Source: a virus
Virus record (IMG/VR): IMGVR_UViG_3300034190_004097
Span: 1 to 21,445 of that record
DNA length: 21,445 bases
Reading direction: 5' to 3' (one strand)
The notes under the pieces are model-generated. The model ran no database searches. It saw only the letters and a list, made by a program, of their open reading frames with translations, and was not told the origin of the DNA. Positions 15,296-20,440 of this stretch are shown here, in pieces (within the stretch, counting starts at the first letter, position 1; every line of letters starts with the position of its first letter). The position numbers were made by a program, and so were the translations under genes.

Positions 15296-15552
15296 TGAAG
15301 CCAGTAAACAGAAGACTAATGGTCGAGCCCTATGAAGAGGAGCAGGACAAAAGCTCTTTCATCATTCCAGAGGAGTACCAAGAAAAGTCACACATAGCTT
15401 ATAAGATTACAGCCACTTCTAATGATTGCAGCTTGGGTTTAGACGTAGGCGATATAGTGGTTGCACACAGCACAGACCCAGAGATTATCCACTATGAGGG
15501 TAGGCAGTATCATCTGTTGTTAGAAAATCGTGTGGTTTGTGTGGCTAGCTAG
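15295..15552 (+). CDS. Compact GroES-like co-chaperonin
   Basis: An 85-aa protein that matches GroES in layout: MKPVNRRLMVEPYEEE for the first strand, SFIIPEEYQEKSHI in the place of the mobile loop and IVL-type tripeptide, LGLDVGDIVVAH for the KVGDxVLF strand, and EGRQYHLLLENRVVCV for the closing strand. It is about 10 residues shorter than GroES, mainly in the mobile loop, which has lost the usual Gly-Gly. In T4, gp31 replaces GroES so that GroEL can fold the capsid protein; a similar role is likely here. GGAGCGAG lies 5-13 bases before the ATG. Earlier in-frame starts in the preceding gene are unlikely because this ATG has the ribosome site and the family N-terminus. Confidence 0.8.
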   Translation: MKPVNRRLMVEPYEEEQDKSSFIIPEEYQEKSHIAYKITATSNDCSLGLDVGDIVVAHSTDPEIIHYEGRQYHLLLENRVVCVAS

Positions 15553-15553
15553 C
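15544..15553. other. Palindrome holding the stop codons of two convergent genes
   Basis: GCTAGCTAGC carries the TAG stop of the GroES-like gene (15550-15552, plus) and the TAG stop of the VWA gene (15549-15551, minus). There is no intergenic space and no terminator hairpin, so the two transcripts must overlap as antisense RNA unless other control exists. Confidence 0.85.
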
Positions 15554-16802
15554 CGCCTATACACAGGTCCTCAAATATTTGCCTGATTTGCAAAAACACT
15601 GTTTCTGAATTGGCGGTTGGGGTGAATAGCCTTCTTTGTTCTGCATGTACGCACATGAGGAATGTATTGTGGTGTTCTTGAAGGGCGAAGACAAAAAGTT
15701 CATATCCTCCTGTGATAGCAAAGTTGCTTAACTCATTGCAGGACATCCCGATTTCTGTCTGAGCTTGTTCGTCGGTCATGGTAATGATAACCTTTTGTGC
15801 TCCTGACCTCCAAGAGAAAGGGTACTGATTCATGGTCCAATACATAGCATCTATCGTAGGCTCAAGCCCTGCGCTGGGGGCGTGCCGAGCATCCTCTAGA
15901 ATTTGTAAAAACTCATCAGCCCCTACAAAGTTGCTAATAAATTGAGCGTGTCTATGGTGAACTACAATATCCTCATCTCCACGGGTGCCCACGATAACTA
16001 GTCCAAATCGGAATGTACTAGTGATGGGATCACTCAGCAGTGGCTCAATGCCTCTTATCATTGACTCTATTTCATCATCAAACGAACCAGAAATATCGAG
16101 AACAAAAACTAAATCTACACCCCGAGAATCAAAACCCTCATCAACTTCCCCATCACAATCATTGTCTAGATTATCGCACACTTCTTCTTGGGGGATAATT
16201 TGCCTATCACAGGGTCCATCAAAGCCACCGTTAGTGCAGTATCGGACACCAGCACGACACTCCCCAACACCCATTGTTCCAGCGGGTCCTTCATAGCAAA
16301 CGATAGCAGTAGAATTTGCTATTCCCTCATCTATTGACCCATCGCAGTTGTTGTCTAGTCCATCGCATATCTCATCAGACGGACCAATGTGTCCGCTACA
16401 GTACACAGCGCCGTTATCGCAGGTCATAACTCCTGGGGTGCAGACCCCAACCCCATAAGAAGTACCCTCTACAAATCCACACAACTGATGCTTTTCTGGG
16501 TATGATTCGTCTATCTCGCCATCGCAGTCATTATCAATTCCATCGCATATTTCTTCGGAGGGACCTTTGGCACCCGTACACTCTGACCAGCCTTGAAAGT
16601 CGCAGGTTCTTAGTCCATAAGAGCACTGCCCTGGTCTTGCGGGTGGTGGATCTGTGACACCGTTAGGAAAATCTAATCCCTCGTGGTTGCACAATATTTG
16701 CTCACCTGGACGGCACTCAAGCGGCACAAGCTCCTCATCATCAGTACACGACTGACAAAAGACTAGTAAAACAATTATTAATAGCTTGGTTATCTTGTCC
16801 AT
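15549..16802 (-). CDS. MopE-repeat and VWA-domain surface lipoprotein
   Basis: A 417-aa exported protein. The N-terminus MDKITKLLIIVLLVFCQSC is a lipoprotein-like signal with the probable lipidated Cys at 19; the lipobox is imperfect. Three MopE-type repeats follow: EICDGIDNDCDGEIDE (84-99), a copy at 144-159 and another at 207-222, each rich in Asp and Cys and likely to bind calcium with disulfides. Residues about 229-415 form a von Willebrand A domain: MIDAS DISGS at 236-240 and the second-metal TD at 343-344. Such proteins are usually on the cell surface and in adhesion. The start at ATG 16802 gives a clean signal; a TTG 21 bases upstream does not. It overlaps the upstream gene by 13 bases. 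It has no known virion or replication role, so it looks like a host-derived cargo gene. Confidence 0.85.
   Translation of the reverse strand: MDKITKLLIIVLLVFCQSCTDDEELVPLECRPGEQILCNHEGLDFPNGVTDPPPARPGQCSYGLRTCDFQGWSECTGAKGPSEEICDGIDNDCDGEIDESYPEKHQLCGFVEGTSYGVGVCTPGVMTCDNGAVYCSGHIGPSDEICDGLDNNCDGSIDEGIANSTAIVCYEGPAGTMGVGECRAGVRYCTNGGFDGPCDRQIIPQEEVCDNLDNDCDGEVDEGFDSRGVDLVFVLDISGSFDDEIESMIRGIEPLLSDPITSTFRFGLVIVGTRGDEDIVVHHRHAQFISNFVGADEFLQILEDARHAPSAGLEPTIDAMYWTMNQYPFSWRSGAQKVIITMTDEQAQTEIGMSCNELSNFAITGGYELFVFALQEHHNTFLMCVHAEQRRLFTPTANSETVFLQIRQIFEDLCIGG
16137..16184 (-). repeat. MopE-type Cys/Asp repeat 3
   Basis: It encodes EVCDNLDNDCDGEVDE just before the VWA domain, 63 residues after repeat 2. 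The conserved Gly after the first CD is Asn here. Confidence 0.8.
16326..16373 (-). repeat. MopE-type Cys/Asp repeat 2
   Basis: It encodes EICDGLDNNCDGSIDE, the closest copy to repeat 1, with small changes at the variable positions. Confidence 0.8.
16506..16553 (-). repeat. MopE-type Cys/Asp repeat 1
   Basis: It encodes EICDGIDNDCDGEIDE, the canonical putative metal-binding repeat. The next copy is at a spacing of 60 residues. Confidence 0.8.
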
Positions 16803-17257
16803 TCGGCTACGCTCTCTAAGCAAGCCTTCTGATCATGAAAAAGTTTCATCTTAAACATCTCGCTACCAAGCCAGCTAAAAGATAATTGTTTTGCTGGTAG
16901 GTCATCGGGAATGTCTGCACTTAATATAATGGGAGGGTTCGCCTCCCTGCCTGGCATTGCGAATGCTAAAAGTAATTGATTTCCTTTTGAGGTCTGAATC
17001 ACGCCTCTGATCACGCCAACTCTATTAGCTGCGGGTATGCCTATGGCAATACGAGTCATAGAGTTAGGATTATTATCTAAGGTGTCTAACGTTTGGATAA
17101 CCCACAAGCAATTACGTTTTTGACCTTGTAGGTAGTAGGTTGTTTGCTTGGGTATTATGATTTGCGGCGAAGGCTCGGCAAAAGCAAAAAAAGATATTAT
17201 AGCAACAAGAGAGACTAATGAAAGTACAGAAGCTAAGACTATAGTTCTTTTGCGCAT
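16790..17257 (-). CDS. Exported or membrane-anchored hypothetical protein
   Basis: A 155-aa protein. A basic start (MRKR) is followed by a hydrophobic segment of about 20 residues ending FFAFAEPSP. This is either a signal peptide cut after AFA (about residue 28) or an N-terminal anchor. The remainder is beta-rich and resembles a small periplasmic domain, with two cysteines that could pair. No family is recognised. It overlaps the downstream VWA lipoprotein gene by 13 bases and follows another exported protein by 9 bases, so the three form one minus-strand operon. It probably acts in the envelope with the VWA protein; an accessory or partner role is inferred only from linkage. Confidence 0.6.
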   Translation of the reverse strand: MRKRTIVLASVLSLVSLVAIISFFAFAEPSPQIIIPKQTTYYLQGQKRNCLWVIQTLDTLDNNPNSMTRIAIGIPAANRVGVIRGVIQTSKGNQLLLAFAMPGREANPPIILSADIPDDLPAKQLSFSWLGSEMFKMKLFHDQKACLESVAEWTR

Positions 17258-17266
17258 CCTTGCATA

Positions 17267-17563
17267 TTACTTTGCTTCCCCAGCATAGGTCACGAAAGGA
17301 AGCTTAGTTATCTCCTTGTATAGGGGCTTTTGAGTTTCCATGTCCATGAACTTTACGCCCTTTACAAGAGTAACTAGGACTTGCTTGGTAATATTTACGT
17401 CGTCTTTGGTATATTTCCATCGACCCTCAGTAGCTTCTTTCCAAGCCTGCTGTATAACAATTGAGGCTTGCTTCTGGCTCTCATTATTGACCTCGCCCCC
17501 AAAAGAAGCTGAAGGAGATAGTAGTAAAAACGATATTGTTGCGATGATTGTTAGAATTTTCAT
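17267..17563 (-). CDS. Small secreted hypothetical protein
   Basis: A 98-aa protein with a Sec-type signal peptide, MKILTIIATISFLLLSPSASFG, probably cut before GEVNNES. The mature part is about 75 residues, helical and charged, without cysteines, and ends in KLPFVTYAGEAK. It is the first gene of the minus-strand envelope operon, starting 70 bases from the divergent protease gene. No ribosome site of good quality precedes the ATG. No family is recognised; a periplasmic location is the only firm inference. Confidence 0.6.
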   Translation of the reverse strand: MKILTIIATISFLLLSPSASFGGEVNNESQKQASIVIQQAWKEATEGRWKYTKDDVNITKQVLVTLVKGVKFMDMETQKPLYKEITKLPFVTYAGEAK

Positions 17564-17583
17564 AACTTATTAGAATCCCACCT

Positions 17584-17600
17584 TTGACAATGAAGTGTCA
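17584..17600. promoter_or_regulatory. Hyphenated palindrome in the divergent intergenic region
   Basis: TGACA (17585-17589), 6 bases, TGTCA (17596-17600), within the 70-base gap between two divergent envelope operons. A TTGACA hexamer (17584-17589) is included, but no -10 at the right distance follows on either strand. It could be an operator controlling both directions. Confidence 0.3.
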
Positions 17601-17633
17601 TAAACATTCGTAACTAGTCAACAAAACACCAAA

Positions 17634-18530
17634 ATGCCTCATATTTACTACATGAGAGTAAAATTACCGATCCTAAGATTAGCCACTCTGCTGGTGTTAT
17701 TACAAATGGGCTGCATGGGTGGATGTTATTCCACCAAGCAAGTGGTCAAGAAAGATGACAAGCCACACGAAAGGATGCCCTTCGCATCTTTTGTACGAAT
17801 TGAGGCAACTCATGCTATCCAGGCATGTCAAACTATAACTGACAAAGATGGCAAAGAGGGCGAGCGATGCACAGTAGGTGCCGTTAGGTATACTTCGTCA
17901 GGAGCCATCATCGGTCATAGCGAAGTAGACCCTACAATCGCATACGCTTTGACTGCGGGACATTCTTGCCAAAAGAAGATAAAGAATAAGAAAATGGCAG
18001 GGTTCTCCTTGAACACGGTGGCTAGCACTTATGTCACTTTGTCCTATCGAGGCGTGTTGAAGGCAGCAGAGATAGTTGCATATGAGATGACTTCGGATGT
18101 GTGCATACTCAGAGTGACTGGCTACAAGGCTAAGAAGCGCCCCAAAGTAATTCCAATTTCTAAAAAGATGCCAAAGATGGGCGAGAAGGTATACAACCCC
18201 GCCGCACCCAGAGGTATTTTTGGTCCAGGGATGTTGCTTATGTTTGACGGTTATTATGCAGGTGTTGGATATAAAAACTATATGTTCTTCACGTTACCAA
18301 CAAAGCCAGGCTCAAGCGGCTCGCCTATTTTGAATGAGAAGGGAGAGCTAGTATCGATGATATTTGCAGGATTCCCAGCCATGGAAAACATCGGGCTAGG
18401 CTCAAATCTAAACGCAGTTCGTACATTTGTAGCCGAGACAATTGTGATATCAGAGATGGACCTGTGGGCGAAAAAGAATATGAACTTAGATTCTACTGAA
18501 TCGAATACCATAGAGCCACCGAAACCGTGA
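17634..18530 (+). CDS. Trypsin-like (S1 family) serine protease lipoprotein
   Basis: A 298-aa exported protease. The N-terminal hydrophobic signal ends at LLQMGCMGGC, giving two possible lipidated cysteines (27 or 31); the in-frame ATG at 17652 (MRVKLPILRL) makes a more usual signal and may be the true start. The catalytic triad is visible: His110 in YALTAGHSC (like TAAHC), Asp155 in SDVCILRV, and Ser228 in KPGSSGSPIL (like GNSGGP). No PDZ domain follows; the C-terminus is Pro/Ser-rich. No ribosome site is evident. Its stop and the next start overlap as TGATG, coupling it to a single-pass membrane protein and a site-2 protease, which invites comparison with DegS and RseP. A role in phage-directed envelope proteolysis is an inference. 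Confidence 0.85.
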   Translation: MPHIYYMRVKLPILRLATLLVLLQMGCMGGCYSTKQVVKKDDKPHERMPFASFVRIEATHAIQACQTITDKDGKEGERCTVGAVRYTSSGAIIGHSEVDPTIAYALTAGHSCQKKIKNKKMAGFSLNTVASTYVTLSYRGVLKAAEIVAYEMTSDVCILRVTGYKAKKRPKVIPISKKMPKMGEKVYNPAAPRGIFGPGMLLMFDGYYAGVGYKNYMFFTLPTKPGSSGSPILNEKGELVSMIFAGFPAMENIGLGSNLNAVRTFVAETIVISEMDLWAKKNMNLDSTESNTIEPPKP

Positions 18531-19003
18531 TGCCTCCAGCAAATCAGCGGGAGCGTGAAGCATATCAGAGAATTAAAGAGAACGCATATAACGCCATGCA
18601 CGAGCCGCAGGTCTACGACGTAACACCAGAGGCTATGCCTAAGACGAATTATCTGTCTGGCTTGGTGTGGACTTCTATGGTGGCAACATTAGTTTGTGCT
18701 ATTTTCATGGGCTTTTTATTATATCTTTATAATCAGATAGATTTAGAGGGAAGCCTACAGAAAGCTACCAATCATGCAGTGGTCAACCTTGAGCGGGTTA
18801 TCTCTAAGCAGAGCGAAGAAATAAACAATCTAAAAGAAGAAAACAAAAAGATTCATAATCATATAAAGTTTTGGACGCCCATAGATTGCAAGCCTAAAGA
18901 AAAATGGGTGATACCAGGCATCGGCTTGCCAGAGATACCAATCCAGCGCCAAAGCAGAAATAAAATACAAAGGTATGGTGACTTCCAATGCTTCTCTTAT
19001 TAG
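18530..19003 (+). CDS. Single-pass membrane protein with periplasmic coiled coil
   Basis: A 157-aa protein. Residues 1-42 are polar with Arg/Lys-rich helices (RERE, RIKENAY). Residues 43-67 (LSGLVWTSMVATLVCAIFMG onward) form one transmembrane helix, and about 74-113 form a charged coiled coil (NLERVISKQSEEINNLKEEN). The last 45 residues are basic with two cysteines (120, 154). By the positive-inside rule the N-terminus is likely cytoplasmic. The start is ATG 18530, overlapping the protease stop (TGATG); a GTG at 18527 is also possible. It overlaps the site-2 protease gene by 16 bases. The topology is that of an anti-sigma-like intramembrane protease substrate, but an i-spanin-like or scaffold role is equally possible. 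No family is recognised. Confidence 0.6.
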   Translation: MPPANQREREAYQRIKENAYNAMHEPQVYDVTPEAMPKTNYLSGLVWTSMVATLVCAIFMGFLLYLYNQIDLEGSLQKATNHAVVNLERVISKQSEEINNLKEENKKIHNHIKFWTPIDCKPKEKWVIPGIGLPEIPIQRQSRNKIQRYGDFQCFSY

Positions 19004-19788
19004 TAATAATATTATCATTAGTTTTTATTCATGAGCTTGGGCATTATGTCGTCGGTCGTTTGTGCGGCGTCGGCATCCAAGAATTCTCAGTGGGCTTTGG
19101 ACCGAAAATTTTTTCATTCAACGCATTTGGCAACAAGTGGTCTCTCGGTCTACTGCCTCTCGGCGGCTATGTAAAGTTCGAGGGTGAAGAAGATTATAAT
19201 AATACAACACGAAATCCTAAGTCTTTTTGGGCAGCACATCCACTAAGGAGAATGATAATAGCCCTAGCAGGACCAGCTACAAACCTAGCTCTACCTTATG
19301 CTATATTTTTCTTTTACTTGTGGGGTATGCCTTGGTCAGATGTTAAAGCACCCGATGGTTCAAATGTTGGCACGGTTAGTGCCCCATGGGCTTGGAAGGG
19401 AAGTGTTGACACAACACATAAAATGTATTATAATATATACAAATCAATAGACATCATAAAAGACAGGGGAGTATCAGTAAAGGACGTCGGCGGACCCGTA
19501 GCTATCTACGAGATCACAGAACAGGCACAGGCAAGATCAACCCAAACTAAAGACAACGGCTTTATTTATCAGTGGATAGCTTTCTTGAGTATCAACTTGG
19601 GAATAATTAATTTACTACCAATCCCTTTACTAGATGGCGGACATGTGGTATTCTCTATAGCAGAGACAATAATGGGACGTAAAGTTAAGTACAGGACTCG
19701 TGCTTGGCTATCCTATGTTGGTTTGGCATTTGTGGTAGGAATAATGGCGTTAGCAATCACTTCAGATATAGGAAGGTTGATAGGATAA
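18988..19788 (+). CDS. Site-2 protease (M50 family), PDZ-less
   Basis: A 266-aa intramembrane zinc metalloprotease. HELGH (15-19) in the first helix gives two His ligands and the catalytic Glu. GPATN (95-99) corresponds to the GPxxN motif. NLLPIPLLDGG (208-218) gives the third ligand, Asp216, in the C-terminal core helix. The LPLGGYVKF segment and a KSFWAAHPLRRM loop are typical of RseP-type enzymes. At 266 aa it is much shorter than RseP (about 450), and between the second core helix and the DGG helix there is only about 100 residues with no recognisable PDZ repeat. All catalytic residues are kept, so it should be active. It overlaps the upstream coiled-coil gene by 16 bases. A perfect sigma-70-like promoter lies inside it. 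Confidence 0.9.
   Translation: MLLLLVIILSLVFIHELGHYVVGRLCGVGIQEFSVGFGPKIFSFNAFGNKWSLGLLPLGGYVKFEGEEDYNNTTRNPKSFWAAHPLRRMIIALAGPATNLALPYAIFFFYLWGMPWSDVKAPDGSNVGTVSAPWAWKGSVDTTHKMYYNIYKSIDIIKDRGVSVKDVGGPVAIYEITEQAQARSTQTKDNGFIYQWIAFLSINLGIINLLPIPLLDGGHVVFSIAETIMGRKVKYRTRAWLSYVGLAFVVGIMALAITSDIGRLIG
19406..19434 (+). promoter_or_regulatory. Perfect sigma-70 promoter inside the site-2 protease gene
   Basis: TTGACA (19406-19411), exactly 17 bases, TATAAT (19429-19434), with ATA following. All twelve consensus bases match. It would transcribe the last part of the M50 gene, the 78-aa and 120-aa genes and, with the 20386 promoter, the DnaE gene. Confidence 0.7.
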
Positions 19789-19789
19789 C

Positions 19790-20026
19790 ATGGACATCGG
19801 AGATGTTGTTTGGCAGGACCATAACGGTTTATTGAGACTCGGCATAATTAAAAGTATTGCAGAGGGCGATGACTCATGGTCTAGCCTTAGGATAGATTGG
19901 GTGGAAGACGATATGTATGAGTATTGGAATCAGCCCGAACACAGGAAAGAAATTTACCGAGGAGATGAGGTCAGAACAGTTTGCAAGAACAGATTAAACA
20001 AAATCGTTACCGCTGCTTTGATCTAG
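19790..20026 (+). CDS. Hypothetical protein, 78 aa, possible SH3/Tudor-like fold
   Basis: A small acidic/aromatic protein: MDIGDVVWQDHNGLLRLGII, then SIAEGDDSWSSLRIDWVEDD and a charged EYWNQPEHRKEI segment. The pattern of short beta strands (DVVW, LRLGII, SSLRIDWV) suggests a compact SH3- or Tudor-like barrel, which is a guess from composition. It begins one base after the M50 stop, with AGGA at 19782-19785 as a weak ribosome site. It is expected to be transcribed from the internal promoter at 19406. Function unknown; proximity to the DnaE gene hints at a replication-time role. Confidence 0.5.
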   Translation: MDIGDVVWQDHNGLLRLGIIKSIAEGDDSWSSLRIDWVEDDMYEYWNQPEHRKEIYRGDEVRTVCKNRLNKIVTAALI

Positions 20027-20045
20027 ACCCATGGAGGAAATAAAA

Positions 20046-20408
20046 ATGTCAGATGAAGAAAATAAAGTATCAGACGAAGAATTGCCAGATGACTTAATTC
20101 CTAAGCCACCTTCAAAATTGGCACCTAGAGGGATTACTAGTTTCACGGTATATCGCCAGGCAGATGAAACAGGAGTCTCAGGCGAAGGCGTTGTGATCGA
20201 AGGTGTGAAGATGGCAACGGGTCAGTGTGTGGTGCATTGGCTCTACCCACCACCTCGTGGTGGTATCGCTATCTTTGATAGTATGAGTGACTTTGTAAAG
20301 GTACACATCGAGCCACACCCAGCCAATCAGACGATCATCACATATCAGGATGGCACCAAAGAAGTCTTCGGTAAAAAAGAAGAGCTTGACAAATCCGAAG
20401 AAGAATAG
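20046..20408 (+). CDS. Conserved-looking phage hypothetical protein, 120 aa
   Basis: The start is set at ATG 20046 because GGAGG (20033-20037) lies 8 bases before it and inside the longer alternative that begins at 20031. The N-terminus is acidic (SDEENKVSDEELPDD). The core, TSFTVYRQADETGVSGEGVV and ATGQCVVHWLYPPPRGGIAI followed by a KVHIEPHPANQ strand, forms a compact beta-rich domain. The C-terminus is again acidic (KKEELDKSEEE). I have an impression of similar unnamed phage proteins, but cannot name a function. The DnaE promoter's -35 lies inside its last codons. Confidence 0.6.
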   Translation: MSDEENKVSDEELPDDLIPKPPSKLAPRGITSFTVYRQADETGVSGEGVVIEGVKMATGQCVVHWLYPPPRGGIAIFDSMSDFVKVHIEPHPANQTIITYQDGTKEVFGKKEELDKSEEE

Positions 20409-20414
20409 TATAAT
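20386..20414 (+). promoter_or_regulatory. Perfect sigma-70 promoter for the DnaE gene
   Basis: TTGACA (20386-20391), 17 bases, TATAAT (20409-20414), with ATAAAA following. All twelve consensus bases match at ideal spacing. The -35 lies inside the 120-aa gene and the -10 begins right after its stop codon. The DnaE ATG is 27 bases downstream, so the leader is short. Confidence 0.8.
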
Positions 20415-20440
20415 ATAAAAAAGCAAAGTAAAGGTTGCAC

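Noticed and set aside
15985-16296. Plus-strand reading frame inside the VWA lipoprotein gene
   Set aside because: It is Ser/Pro/Arg-rich low-complexity sequence, the typical shadow of an Asp/Cys repeat protein; the minus-strand protein has signal, repeats and MIDAS.
16137-16553. CRISPR-like or DNA-level tandem repeats
   Set aside because: The three similar blocks are 48-base coding repeats of a protein motif with about 132-141 bases of unlike sequence between them, varying at third positions.
18530-19003. Inner-membrane spanin (i-spanin)
   Set aside because: N-terminal cytoplasmic part of about 40 residues is long for a spanin, and no overlapping or embedded o-spanin lipoprotein was found; kept only as an alternative.
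15549-19788. Host chromosome flanking a prophage
   Set aside because: The island is enclosed on both sides by phage replication genes (RNR/GroES-like and DnaE), with no attachment site, integrase or tRNA at its borders.
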